NCBI GenBank assembly: GCA_030917485.1 | Contig: JAUPUP010000011.1 | Span: 1 to 41,139 of the forward strand | From: Pseudomonadota bacterium | Lineage (GTDB): Bacteria; Pseudomonadota; Gammaproteobacteria; Burkholderiales; UBA11063 | Length of the DNA stretch: 41,139 nt | Reading direction: 5' to 3' | Shown here: positions 1-10,838 of the stretch, in pieces | Layout of the letters: each line of letters starts with the position of its first letter | How positions within the stretch are numbered: position 1 is the stretch's first letter | Translations under genes and position numbers: made by a program | Notes under the pieces: model-generated | Seen by the model: only the letters and a program-made list of their open reading frames with translations | What the model was told of the DNA's origin: nothing | Databases searched by the model: none

Positions 1-1813
1 AATCATGAGCCACTTGATAGATTTTTCTGACTTTCTCTTCTGTAATCTCCATCCGTGTAGCCAGCTCTTTAGTTAATGGCTCACCTGATTTTTCTTGCAA
101 TAACTTGCGGTGTTCTTTACTCATACGGTTAATAGTCTCTATCATATGCACAGGAATACGGATAGTTCTACCCTGATCTGCAATAGCCCGTGTAATCGCC
201 TGCCTAATCCACCATGTAGCATAAGTAGAAAATTTATATCCCTTACGGTACTGAAACTTATCTATTGCCTTAATTAAACCAATATTACCTTCTTGAATTA
301 AATCTAAAAAGTGTAATCCTCGGTTAGTATATTTTTTAGCAATAGAAATAACCAAGCGTAAATTAGACTCGACCATCTCTGTCCGAGCTTTCTTTTGCTC
401 ACGTTCAGCTCGTTGCAGTTGCTTAAATAGGTTTTTAATCACATCCACGCTTATTTTTAAGTCATCTTCAACTAATTTAATTTTATGCTGCTTTTCAACA
501 ATATCAAATTTTAGCGTATCAAATAACTCGGCATATTTTTTATGCGGAACATGGGTTTGTACCCAGTTAATCTCATTACTCAAAAATTCTTTTCTAAACT
601 TGTCCTCTGGAATTTTTATCACATCACAAGCAATATGAAAAATTTCATTTTCTAGGTTCTTAATTTCCCGATGCGCATTTCTCAGTAAATCACAAAAAGC
701 CTCTATTTGCTTATTAGTAAACCTTACTTTCTCTAATTGAGCATTAATTTCCACCAGCACCTCACGGTACTTATCTGAATTAGCGGTATGTTTCTCAATA
801 ATTTTATTTTGCTTGTCAACTAATTTGCTATACTCTTCAAAAAATTCAGCAGTCTTCTTTTTTAATCGCTCCAATGCTTCACGGCTTAGTTGATCATCAT
901 CTTCAGTATCACCTATTATTGCCTCATCAAGCTTCTCTGAATCATCATCTCCATCACTACCACCCCCGTCTAAAGCAGCGGCGTCAGCTTCCGGAAGCCC
1001 TTCCTCATCGACAAATTCATCAATAAAGTTTTCAATTTTAACCCGACCAGCAATAACCTCACCATATACCCTTAGTATTTCATTGATAATTTTGGGGCAA
1101 TCTGCAATCGCTGAAATCATTGATTTAATACTATTTTCAAGCTTACGGGCAATCTCAGCCTCATCCGTCTTATCTAATAAATCATACGTACCAATTTCAC
1201 GCATATACATCCGCACCGGATCAGTTGTGCGTCCAAATTCGTTAGCAGAGGTAGTACTGGCTAGGATTTTCTCAGCCTCTTCTACAGCATACTCATCATC
1301 ATCAACCGTTGCTGAAGAAGTCCCCGACAAGAGCAGTTCTTCACGGCTTGGCTCATACTCAAAAACCTTAATTCCAATAGTTTCGATCATCATTATGATC
1401 TGATCAATAATCTCAGGATCAGTAATATGATCCGGCAAATTATCATTAATCTCAGCATTGGTTACATAACCACGCTCTTTTCCTTTGCCAAGTAAATAAC
1501 GCAGCTTTTTCTTCTGATCCTCTAATTTGCCTAACTCTTCACCAGATAAGTTCTCAGTACCCGAACTAACCAACCGCATCAAGCGACTAACTTCCTGACC
1601 AGCCTCTTCTTTACCTAAGCGTTTACTTCGAGTACGACGATGCTTGCCACGCTCCAGCTCATCGCCCGCTGACATATCCTCTCCGTCATCATGTTCAAGT
1701 TCGTGCTTAGCTCCCATCCGTAAATTAGCTTTAACTGTTTTTGATATTGCCTTTGTTAAAGACGTATCATCTGATTTAGTATTCTGCTGTTTAGTATTAT
1801 TTTTCTTAACCAT
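1..1813 (-). CDS. rpoD: RNA polymerase sigma factor RpoD (sigma-70), C-terminal part cut by left window edge
   Basis: Reverse-complement translation from ATG at 1811-1813 ([10 protein letters not shown]...) stays open to the edge and contains [88 protein letters not shown]. Absent from the ORF track because it is open-ended. Confidence 0.97.
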   Translation of the reverse strand, partial: MVKKNNTKQQNTKSDDTSLTKAISKTVKANLRMGAKHELEHDDGEDMSAGDELERGKHRRTRSKRLGKEEAGQEVSRLMRLVSSGTENLSGEELGKLEDQKKKLRYLLGKGKERGYVTNAEINDNLPDHITDPEIIDQIIMMIETIGIKVFEYEPSREELLLSGTSSATVDDDEYAVEEAEKILASTTSANEFGRTTDPVRMYMREIGTYDLLDKTDEAEIARKLENSIKSMISAIADCPKIINEILRVYGEVIAGRVKIENFIDEFVDEEGLPEADAAALDGGGSDGDDDSEKLDEAIIGDTEDDDQLSREALERLKKKTAEFFEEYSKLVDKQNKIIEKHTANSDKYREVLVEINAQLEKVRFTNKQIEAFCDLLRNAHREIKNLENEIFHIACDVIKIPEDKFRKEFLSNEINWVQTHVPHKKYAELFDTLKFDIVEKQHKIKLVEDDLKISVDVIKNLFKQLQRAEREQKKARTEMVESNLRLVISIAKKYTNRGLHFLDLIQEGNIGLIKAIDKFQYRKGYKFSTYATWWIRQAITRAIADQGRTIRIPVHMIETINRMSKEHRKLLQEKSGEPLTKELATRMEITEEKVRKIYQVAHD

Positions 1814-1950
1814 CTACATACCTTAAAAAACGCTCTTTTGTCTATATATCACTATATGCTAATACCACTTTATCTTTATTTTTATATTTGTTGCAATGAA
1901 TCAACATGACTTCGAGTATTAAAAAACTCAATCTTTAATATTAAGTTAAA

Positions 1951-2006
1951 TTTTAAAAAAGTCCAACTTTAGCTTCGCAATTAAACCAATCACTAACAAG
2001 TATATT
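1951..2006 (+). repeat. Dispersed intergenic repeat, copy between rpoD and pgsA
   Basis: ttttaaaaaagtccaactttagcttcgcaattaaaccaatcactaacaagtatatt. Confidence 0.75.
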
Positions 2007-2029
2007 TTCAATCACTAACAAATATACTT

Positions 2030-2593
2030 TCAGAAATATTTTTTAGCTTGTTGTAAATAATAAAACATTGATATTACCGTAATAACAACCGCTAATAACA
2101 TAAAAAAATTGCCAATATAATTGGTATTAATATAATTGCCATGATAATCAAGCAATAACAAAGCAATCGCAATCATTTGCAGCGCAGTTTTTAACTTGCC
2201 CACATATGCTACAGCAACATTTTGTATTTTACCCATCTGCGCCATCCATTCTCTAAGCGCTGAAATGGCAATCTCCCGCACAATTATTATAATCGCAGCA
2301 AACATAAAAGTGCGCTGCATATACACCAACACCACCAAGCTAGCCGCTACTATAGCTTTATCTGCCACAGGATCTAGAAATGCTCCAAAAGAACTTTCCT
2401 GTTTGAGTAATCTAGCCAAAAACCCATCTAAATAATCAGTTAGGGCAGCAATAATAAACACAACTGTAGCAATAATATTTTTATCATATATACCAAGAAG
2501 TGAATCTGGTAAATAATAAATTGCCACAAAAATTGGCACTAAAAATATTCTAACCCATGTTAATAAAAGAGGCCAAGTCATTTTCTTCAACAT
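2030..2593 (-). CDS. pgsA: CDP-diacylglycerol--glycerol-3-phosphate 3-phosphatidyltransferase
   Basis: CDP-alcohol phosphatidyltransferase motif (ALTDYLDGFLARLLKQESSFGAFLDPVADK) and multiple TM segments; adjacent to uvrC as commonly seen. Confidence 0.93.
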   Translation of the reverse strand: MLKKMTWPLLLTWVRIFLVPIFVAIYYLPDSLLGIYDKNIIATVVFIIAALTDYLDGFLARLLKQESSFGAFLDPVADKAIVAASLVVLVYMQRTFMFAAIIIIVREIAISALREWMAQMGKIQNVAVAYVGKLKTALQMIAIALLLLDYHGNYINTNYIGNFFMLLAVVITVISMFYYLQQAKKYF

Positions 2594-2655
2594 ACCCTGC
2601 TGCTTAATTAATTATTTATTTATATAATGATTATTTATCTAACTATTTATTTTAA

Positions 2656-4551
2656 TTAATGAAAATACCTATATATATGCTCTGCCAACACAGAACCAAT
2701 TCCAACTACATTTTGTAAATCAGCAACCCCAGCGTTCATAATGCTCTTAACACTGCCGAAATGAGCCAATAATGCCTTTTTCTTTTTTATTCCTAAATTG
2801 GGAATATCGTCTAGTTGAGACTGCGACATCTTCTTTACTTGACGTTTACGATGCCCCGTAATAGCAAACCGATGAGCCTCATCACGCAATCCCTGCAAAA
2901 GTCTGAACAGCAGCGGATGATTGGCATAACCAAGCACATCACCATTGTCGACAAGCACTCGATCGAGGGTGGGGTCGCGTCGCTCACCTTTAAATATAGC
3001 TAACCCCCTCATTCTATCATATAATTTAGCATTTTTTAAAATGTTTTTCAATATATCTAGTTGGAGCTGCCCGCCATCCACTAAAATAACATCGGGCAAT
3101 TTTAATTCTTTATTTTGCAATCTACGCTCAAGCACTGTCTGCATTGCCAACAAATCATTGCCTCCCACGGGACGACCAGATAAGTCAGTTGCTAAATTAT
3201 ACCTGCGGTACTTACTATGATCAATAACTCCATTTTCGTATACCACAATACTAGCAACCGTGTTATCTCCTTGATGATGACTGACATCAATACACTCAAT
3301 TCGCTTAATTTCATTTAAATTCAATAAGTTAGCTAAATACCCTGCTGCATTATTAAAATAATGCATTCCCTGATATTGATTAATTATATTGCGTAAATTA
3401 ACCTCGCCCATCTGATACAACTTCTTTATTTGTTTATATCTACCCTGGCTAATTTTAATGTTACATGCTTTAAAAAATAACTGCTTAAATTCATCTCTCA
3501 AACTAAATTTAGTGAATATCCCCTGTGCATTGTAATTGTAACTCGTGTTGGCTGCCTCTGATATAGCATTGTGTGTGGAACCTAAATAGTAATTTTCTAA
3601 AAAAGCCTCAACTACTTGACTCACATCATCATCTAAATTATCTAAAATAAAACTTTTGTCCCCCACATATAAGCCATTGCGTAAAATAATAAGATAGATA
3701 AAAACTTTTGCTTCATCCCCCCTGCATATTATTAAGTCCGCACTCATGGGCTGATTATAGCTATTAATTATTTGCGAAGAACTAATATGTTTGATTTGAT
3801 TGAGTCGATCGCGCACTACAGCAGCCTTTTCAAACTCCATGTGATCAGATAATTGATACATCTGTGCGGTTAAACTGTCAAGTACTGAGGCATATTTACC
3901 CTTTAAAAAATCAATTGCCAGAGCCACTTGAACAGCATAATCTGCTTTACTCACCAAATGAACGCAAGGGGCTGAACAGCGCTTAATTTCATACATAATA
4001 CATGGACGGGTACGCGAAGAAAAAACCGCATCGGTACAATTGCGTAATTTGAATAACTTACCAATTAAATCCAAATTTTGTTTTACCGCAAAACTATTAG
4101 GATAAGGACCAAACAAATTATCAGATAAATTACCAGCATCCATTTTTTTCCGAAAACTATCCAGTCTAGGGAATTCATGTTTAGACAGTCTAATAAGCGG
4201 ATAACTTTTATCATCCCGAAAAATTATATTGTACTTTGGCTTTAAACTTTTGATTAAATTATTTTCTAAAATCAAGGCTGAAACTTCATTCTCAGTCACT
4301 GTAATTTCTATAGAGTGTACCTTAGCTACCATCAAACTAATTCTGGGAGATAAATTGTTGGATTTTTGAAAATAAGACTTGACCCGATTATATAAATTTA
4401 ATGCTTTGCCTACGTAAAGCAACTCATAGTCACCATACTCATCCTGTTTATCACCACAATTTTTTACCTCTCTAATCGCATAAAAACGGTATACTCCAGG
4501 TAACTTAGGTATAACCTTAATGAAATTTGGATCACTAACTAAAATATTCAT
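2656..4551 (-). CDS. uvrC: Excinuclease ABC subunit C
   Basis: GIY-YIG N-terminus (LPGVYRF...LLYVGKALNLYNRVKSYF), UvrC core (IECIDVSHHQGDNTVASIVVYENG; ILVDGGQLQLDIL) and C-terminal HhH (LDDIPNLGIKKKKALLAHFGS). Confidence 0.97.
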   Translation of the reverse strand: MNILVSDPNFIKVIPKLPGVYRFYAIREVKNCGDKQDEYGDYELLYVGKALNLYNRVKSYFQKSNNLSPRISLMVAKVHSIEITVTENEVSALILENNLIKSLKPKYNIIFRDDKSYPLIRLSKHEFPRLDSFRKKMDAGNLSDNLFGPYPNSFAVKQNLDLIGKLFKLRNCTDAVFSSRTRPCIMYEIKRCSAPCVHLVSKADYAVQVALAIDFLKGKYASVLDSLTAQMYQLSDHMEFEKAAVVRDRLNQIKHISSSQIINSYNQPMSADLIICRGDEAKVFIYLIILRNGLYVGDKSFILDNLDDDVSQVVEAFLENYYLGSTHNAISEAANTSYNYNAQGIFTKFSLRDEFKQLFFKACNIKISQGRYKQIKKLYQMGEVNLRNIINQYQGMHYFNNAAGYLANLLNLNEIKRIECIDVSHHQGDNTVASIVVYENGVIDHSKYRRYNLATDLSGRPVGGNDLLAMQTVLERRLQNKELKLPDVILVDGGQLQLDILKNILKNAKLYDRMRGLAIFKGERRDPTLDRVLVDNGDVLGYANHPLLFRLLQGLRDEAHRFAITGHRKRQVKKMSQSQLDDIPNLGIKKKKALLAHFGSVKSIMNAGVADLQNVVGIGSVLAEHIYRYFH

Positions 4552-4639
4552 TTAAAATTATTCATTTAAAACATCTCACAAACCAAACTTCTTTCATAAT
4601 CACAGATTTATCATAAAACATAATAAAAAAAGAAGTCTA

Positions 4640-5521
4640 CTATCTAAACCCAATAAATAATCCTGCAAACATAATTAGCCCCACCCAATTATTGAGTAAA
4701 AACAACCGAAAATATTGAGAAACATGCCCAGTTAATAGGACTATTATCTGATAAATTAATAGTGCCAAAACAAATAATAGCAATAAAAAATACCATATGT
4801 TGAGAGCAAGAATAATCCCCACCATTACATACAATAAAAAATACCCTGTATAACAAATAATAATAAAGCCATTTACGCGTTTGCCCAGAGTAATTGCTGC
4901 GGTTTTAATACCTATTTTTAAATCATCTGCTTTATCCACCAAAGCGTAAACAGTATCATAACCAACAACCCATAGTAGATTAGCTACAAATAACATGCCG
5001 CTAATGTAGTTTAAGGCGCCAGCCACCTCCATGAATGCCATTAAAATGCCAAAACTATATGCAATCCCTAAATACGCTTGTGGCAGCGGACAAAATCGCT
5101 TCATTAGCGGATACGTAATTGACATCATTACGGCAGGAAGGCTTAACCATACTGTATTAGCTTTCAAACAAATGACTGCCACAATAAAAGCCAGCAAATT
5201 TAGTACTAGACCGATAAATGCAGCTTGTTTTTTAGAGATCACCCCACTAGCTACCACGCGGTTTTGCGTACGCTGCACATGCCTATCAAAATCAGCATCC
5301 AAAGCATCATTTATGGCACAGCCAGCCGACCTAGTTAAGAAAGTTCCTAAACTAAATACTACAGTTACGTATAGCGGAGGCATGCCATGAGCAGCAACTA
5401 TTAGCGCCCCCAACGTTGGCCACAGCAGTAACAAAGTTCCAATTGGCTTATCCAGTCTAACTAGCAATGAAATATTTTTAACATTCATATTATTTATCAC
5501 AAAATTTAGCATAATATACAC
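4640..5521 (-). CDS. ubiA: 4-hydroxybenzoate polyprenyltransferase; start probably at the internal MLNF (~5512)
   Basis: RLDKPIGTLLLLWPTLGALIVAA and NDALDADFDRHVQRTQNR (NDxxDxxxD) with multiple TM helices. Confidence 0.93.
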   Translation of the reverse strand: MYIMLNFVINNMNVKNISLLVRLDKPIGTLLLLWPTLGALIVAAHGMPPLYVTVVFSLGTFLTRSAGCAINDALDADFDRHVQRTQNRVVASGVISKKQAAFIGLVLNLLAFIVAVICLKANTVWLSLPAVMMSITYPLMKRFCPLPQAYLGIAYSFGILMAFMEVAGALNYISGMLFVANLLWVVGYDTVYALVDKADDLKIGIKTAAITLGKRVNGFIIICYTGYFLLYVMVGIILALNIWYFLLLLFVLALLIYQIIVLLTGHVSQYFRLFLLNNWVGLIMFAGLFIGFR

Positions 5522-5562
5522 TCTTCATATCTGGTTTACTTACCAATCTAAAGCTGGAATTT
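5514..5562 (-). repeat. Dispersed intergenic repeat, copy upstream of ubiA
   Basis: Reverse complement aaattccagctttagattggtaagtaaaccagatatgaagagtgtatatt aligns with the family consensus. Confidence 0.65.
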
Positions 5563-5880
5563 GTTATATTTTAGGCTACATACCCGAAGTATGTATCTTC
5601 ACGAAACAGCAAACCTCTTACATACACACAGCATACATTTTATCGCAGATCAAAAAATCAATTCTTTAATATTTTTCAGCATAAGTCACAACTTATAAAT
5701 TGGAGTACTGCAAATTTTAAGATATACTCAAATTAAAATACGCAAGCGAGCTGAATAACGATGAATCAACAATAAAAAAGAACTTTATACATCATCTTAT
5801 TTAGAGATGCTATAATTCTATGTGAAGCTAGAATTGATAAAAAACCTTATATGAAGGATTCTGACAACTAAGAGATATGA

Positions 5881-5929
5881 CAAAGTCCAGCATTAGCTTC
5901 GCAAGTAAATCAAAGGCGAAGAGTATATT
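5881..5929 (+). repeat. Dispersed intergenic repeat, copy upstream of the Rpn-family gene
   Basis: caaagtccagcattagcttcgcaagtaaatcaaaggcgaagagtatatt. Confidence 0.75.
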
Positions 5930-6037
5930 ATGAAGCTATGTTTAATTGATAATGATACCAACATATCAATTTAGCAATAGTTGAATTTTTTAACACAAAC
6001 GTCAAATAAAGAAGCGTTTTTATAGAATTGAGCAAAA

Positions 6038-6940
6038 ATGTCACGATACCTTGACCCAAGAAGCGATGTAGTATTTAAGAAAATCTTTGGAGATCACCCG
6101 CATCTCTTAAAAAGCTTTTTAAATGCTGTATTACCCTTAGATGCAGAGCATCAAATTGATACCTTAGAATATTTACCAGTTGAGCAAATTCCACAAATAC
6201 CTGCATTTAAGCGCACTATTGCTGATGTTAAGTGTAAGGATGCTAATGGGCGTGTATTTATTGTAGAAATGCAAATTGACTGGACTAATAGCTTTAAACA
6301 AAGACTGCTCTTTGGTACTAGCCAAGCAATTGTGAAGCAGCTTGAAAAAGGAAAAGAGTATCAATTATTGCAGCCAGTATATGGCTTAGGAATCGTAGCC
6401 GATATATTTGATAAGATGACTCCTGAATGGTATCATCATTATAAGTTAGTTAAATCAGGGGCGTACTCTACGAGCATTATTGAGCATTTGCAGTTAATCT
6501 TTATTGAATTACCCAAATTCCCGATTCAATCACCGGATGAGAAAAAACTTAAACTACTCTGGTTACGCTTCTTGCGTGAAGTTAATGAAAAAACTATTAA
6601 TGTTTCGCGAGACTTATTAGATATACCAGAAATATCAGAAGCAATAACATTATCTGAAGAAGCTGCTTATACTCCGGGTGAGTTAAACTCTTATGAATCA
6701 TATTGGGATTCTGTGCGAACTGAGAAGACCTTGATGTTGGGTAAATTTGAAGAAGGTAAGGCTGCGGGATTAGCTGAAGGATTAGCTGAGGGTGAAGCAA
6801 AAGGCAAAGCTGAGGGCAAAGCTGAAACTATGCAAAAAATGTTAAAGAATATGTTGGAAGCTGGAATGGATATAGTGCAAATTGCTAAGATTGCAAATAC
6901 CAGTGAACAGGAAATTGAAAAAATTATTAATATGAACTAG
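6038..6940 (+). CDS. Rpn-family recombination-promoting nuclease / PD-(D/E)XK nuclease-family putative transposase
   Basis: N-terminus MSRYLDPRSDVVFKKIFGDHPHLLKSFLNAVLPL and the FIVEMQ motif are typical of this family; A/G/E/K-rich C-terminal repeats (GLAEGLAEGEAKGKAEGKAE). Confidence 0.85.
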   Translation: MSRYLDPRSDVVFKKIFGDHPHLLKSFLNAVLPLDAEHQIDTLEYLPVEQIPQIPAFKRTIADVKCKDANGRVFIVEMQIDWTNSFKQRLLFGTSQAIVKQLEKGKEYQLLQPVYGLGIVADIFDKMTPEWYHHYKLVKSGAYSTSIIEHLQLIFIELPKFPIQSPDEKKLKLLWLRFLREVNEKTINVSRDLLDIPEISEAITLSEEAAYTPGELNSYESYWDSVRTEKTLMLGKFEEGKAAGLAEGLAEGEAKGKAEGKAETMQKMLKNMLEAGMDIVQIAKIANTSEQEIEKIINMN

Positions 6941-6974
6941 ATATAATCAAAAATATATAAGGCGAGCATACGGG

Positions 6975-7101
6975 TGTCGCACTAGAATGGCGGATTAACA
7001 TTCCAAGTGCGACAAAATAAACCGAAGAATATATATTGAAAAGCAATTTAGATATAAAAATTAGTCATCAAACTATTTATCGCTATATTTGGGAACTTTA
7101 A
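6975..7101 (+). mobile_element. Remnant of an IS30-like insertion sequence (terminal-repeat-like hairpin plus transposase fragment)
   Basis: Inverted repeat TGTCGCACTAGAATG (6975-6989) / CATTCCAAGTGCGACA (6999-7014), then an in-frame fragment LKSNLDIKISHQTIYRYIWEL* (7036-7101) resembling the IS30-transposase S-H-x-T-I-Y-R-Y-I-W motif. Confidence 0.55.
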
Positions 7102-7145
7102 AAAAATGTCAGGAAAAAAGCATGGTTTGGATATTCTGGATAGAG

Positions 7146-7169
7146 AGCGTTTGCGCATAGGCAAACGCT
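7146..7169. terminator. Stem-loop between convergent genes, possible terminator
   Basis: Perfect 9-bp stem AGCGTTTGC-gcatag-GCAAACGCT; flanking T-tracts are weak. Confidence 0.45.
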
Positions 7170-7195
7170 TACTTTAAATGCTTATGCAAAAATAA

Positions 7196-10030
7196 TTAGT
7201 TAGCTGGCGGCACATATTTCCATAAATCATTAAGCATCCCGTAAGTAGCATAATAAACATAGCCCAATCCTCCAAATAGCCAGAATGCTCCGCTATTGTC
7301 GGTCCAAGCAAACCCATAGAAACGGGAACCCGGTACATTATTTATATCGCTAACACCTTTTACCCCGTACACCCCAACCTGATCATATGTATTGGATCCA
7401 CCCATCCATGTCCATAATCCAGTTGGAATATTATATTTCCATAAATCGTTTAAAAATGGACACCCTGAGTCGCAATCTTGACCTCCAAACAACCATAAAT
7501 TATTGGAATTATCTATCCATGCATGCGCTCCACCACGCATGCCAGGAATATTTTTCGCATCCGGAACTCCTAAAGTTCCGTATACTCCATACTGGGTGTT
7601 GGCAGTATTGGCGCCGCTCATCCAAGTCCATTGCTTGGTTCTAATGTTATACCTCCATAAATCGCTATAGCGATGTTTGTAGTTCTGATCGGTACCACCA
7701 AACAACCATAAATTATTTGATTCATCTACCCAAACCGCAGCAGGGGATCTTGCTCCAGGAACGTTGTTTGAACCGGGGACCCCCTTCGTTCCATAAGTAC
7801 CAGCCTGGTTAAAAGTTGAAGCTCCGCTCATCCATGTCCACTGATTGGTAGTACAATCATATGACCACAAATCATTATAGGTGCCAGAACCACTGCTAGT
7901 GTTTCCATATCCTCCAAATAGCCAAAATTTACCATTTTTATCCGTCCAGCGTGACATGCCATACCTTCCACCCGGTATATTGCTGGCACTGGGAACGCCT
8001 TTGCTGCCATAGGTGCCAGTTTGGTTTGAGCTGGAAGATCCACCAACCCAGGTCCAATAACCGCTACTTGGATCATATTTCCATAAATCATTTTTAGCAT
8101 GAACAGTACTACCATATATCCCGCCAAACAGCCATAGACTGCCTGAATTATCCGCCCACATTATCGCTGCCTCTCTTCCTCCAGGGTTATTACTAGCGCT
8201 GGGAGATCCCTTGCTTCCATAGACAGGGGTTTTATCAACTCCGCCATCTCCGAACACTAACGTCCATATATTGCTCGGTATATCATATTTCCACAAGTCG
8301 CCTATAAACCCCCGGCCGGCTGCACCATAACCATATCCGCCATACATCCATAATGTATTATTGTTATCTGCTATGCCTGCGACCAAATCCTCACCACCAG
8401 GCATATTATTTGCCGGGGCTGTTATATCATAAATCCAATATTGATCAATGTCATTAGTTCCATTCACCCATGTCCAGGTGCCGCTATCATCAATAATATC
8501 AGTTGAGGGAATGTATTGCCACAAATCACCCATCACCCCAATATCGCCATTAGTATCATAACCATACCCACCAAATAGCCATAAATGACTATTTTTTTGA
8601 TCAATCCAGCCTACTGCCTTACTTCGTCCACCTGGTAAATTAGTACTAGAAAAACTACCGTGTGTATCATCAACTCCAGCCTGATTAACACTGGTGGAAC
8701 CACTCACCCATGTCCATCTATTGTTATCTGCATCATATTGCCATACATCATTTAGAGACCCTGCGCTGCCATTAGTTGCAAATCCGCTTCCACCTAATAG
8801 TAATACTTGACCAGAGCTTTCCACCACACTAACCGCACCAATTCTGCTACCTGGCATATTAGTTGTACTTCCAATCCCTTTAGCACCATAAAAGCCTGAT
8901 TGATTTACTAGATTAGTACCGCCAACCCATATCCACTGTTTAAGGGTTATATCATATTTCCATAAATCGTTTAGCAGACCATGATTACTATTATCAACAA
9001 AACCATTACCACCAAACAGCCATAAATTACCCGACTTATCCACCCAATTTATCGCACCACTTCGGCTTCCAGGTACATTAGTTGAAGCAGCGATACCTTT
9101 AACACCATAATTTGCATGAGCATTCAGTGTATTTGATCCACTAATCCAAGTCCACAATTTACTACTCGGATCGTACTGCCATAAATCATTCAAAAATCCC
9201 TGCACCGGAACACCAGAGCTATTGCTTACTATCCCATACCCTCCAAACAGCCATAATTTACCATCTGTACCTGTCCAGCTTACTGCTCCTTCACGCCCAC
9301 CAGGGGTATTACTAGAACCAGCCTGTCCCTTAGTACCATAGATACCAGCTTGCCCAATAGTTTTAGAACCACCAGTCCATGTCCACAACTTGGTTTTGAT
9401 ATCATACTGCCATAAGTCATTCAAATAACCTTTTTGACCTTTATTATCGTAGCCGTTACCGCCAAATATCCACAGCTTATTATCTATACTCATCCAGCTA
9501 ATCATCCCCGATCTGGCTCCAGGCTGATCACTTGAACTGCCATCATATGTGCCAGATGAATTGGTTACATTATTACCGCTAATCCATGTCCATACTTGAC
9601 TATTGCCATCATAAGTCCATAAATCATTAAGAGAGCCCTGAGACCCGCTTGCAGCATATCCATTGCCCCCAAACAGCTATATATTACCGCTGTTATCCGC
9701 TTGAGCAACAGCAGAGGTACGGGTGCCAGGCAGACCTCCTACAGTTCCTTGCCCCACGTATAGTCCGTACTGATCAACTAACTTATATCCGCTCATATAA
9801 GCCCATTGATTAGCAGCATCATTGCCATAAGTAGCAGGCTGATTATATTTATTTGAGATTAAAGCTGAGTCGGTATTCGCGTTAGCTACTGCATTGCCGC
9901 CAGATTCAGAAGAGTTAGCGCCACTACCACATGAAACGGTTATAAACCCAAGTAATGCAATAAAGACGGTAATTAGAATACTTCTACACCAGCCAACCCC
10001 ACGTCCCCAATCATTTTTAACATTATTCAT
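7196..10030 (-). pseudogene. Kelch-like beta-propeller lipoprotein-like gene interrupted by one in-frame amber codon (TAG at 9677-9679)
   Basis: ORFs 9677-10030 and 7196-9505 share a frame, and the 57 codons between them translate as kelch repeat (LFGGNGYAASGSQGSLNDLWTYDGNSQVWTWISGNN...). About 12 copies of a [LF]W[LI]FGG...LNDLWxY...WTW...G repeat. N-terminal hydrophobic signal ending in a lipobox-like ITVSC. Confidence 0.8.
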
Positions 10031-10458
10031 ACGTAACCCCTATAACATAAAATATTTAATCTTTCCTCAGAAGATTGGATTAAACAACATCTTCTTTTAA
10101 ATGCTTTAGTTGCACATTTACGTTTTTAAACTTACTATTTTAGCCTCAAATTGTTCTGGAACATATTTACCATCAACACAGCTTAAAAAATCTTTGTGGT
10201 CTGAATCTTTTTATCTTTAATTCCCGAAATGTAGACGCTTGAGAGGCAGCAAGGTAGGTTGACAGACCTATAGTTCATACTTATCAATTCTTTACGAATC
10301 ATAACTACCAACCAACTGTTATTGTATCACATAAATGCACCTAAATGGTCATTTTCCGGAATGTATTTGGCGCATATACAGATAATTATATTATTAGTAT
10401 TATACTAATGGTAATAATACTCATGACTTTGTCACGTTTTGAGTTATTAATAATAAGC

Positions 10459-10483
10459 CCCCTAACAATGAGAAGGGGGGCTT
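10459..10483 (+). terminator. Rho-independent-type terminator hairpin in a large intergenic region
   Basis: AAGCCCCC-taacaatgaga-(A)GGGGGGCTTTT stem-loop followed by a short T-run. Confidence 0.65.
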
Positions 10484-10838
10484 TTATACCTTAAAAAATG
10501 GCAAACTCGGGAGTAAAACAGTAGAAACTCTTAATTGAGATGATATGGTTAATAATTTTGGATTGAATATACCCCTCAATCAACAAATATCAATTTGACC
10601 TATCTATAAAATCATCAAAATCCTAAATCAAAAAAGTGCCAAAGTCCAGTTAAAATAATGTACTTTTAATAGGGAGTTTTTTGATGTATAGAATAATTAG
10701 CAGCATACAATTTCAAATATAAGTAACACCAAACATATTATTGTGTTAAAATTATTACCAAGTGAGTAATATATTGGCTCGACTAATCAGTATAACGTTC
10801 CAGATTTTTCACTGATTCACAATAAAATTTATTAAAAT

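Noticed and set aside
1083-1403. Plus-strand 106-aa ORF
   Set aside because: Antisense to conserved rpoD coding sequence; composition follows the opposite strand.
5577-5595. TACATA-cccgaag-TATGTA hairpin upstream of ubiA
   Set aside because: 6-bp AT-rich stem, not distinguishable from chance.
7828-8127. Minus-strand 99-aa ORF within the kelch gene
   Set aside because: Out-of-frame reading of the kelch repeats, no independent support.
10636-10660. caaagtccagttaaaataatg as another copy of the dispersed repeat
   Set aside because: Only about 10 bases of core match and the remainder diverges; too short to call.
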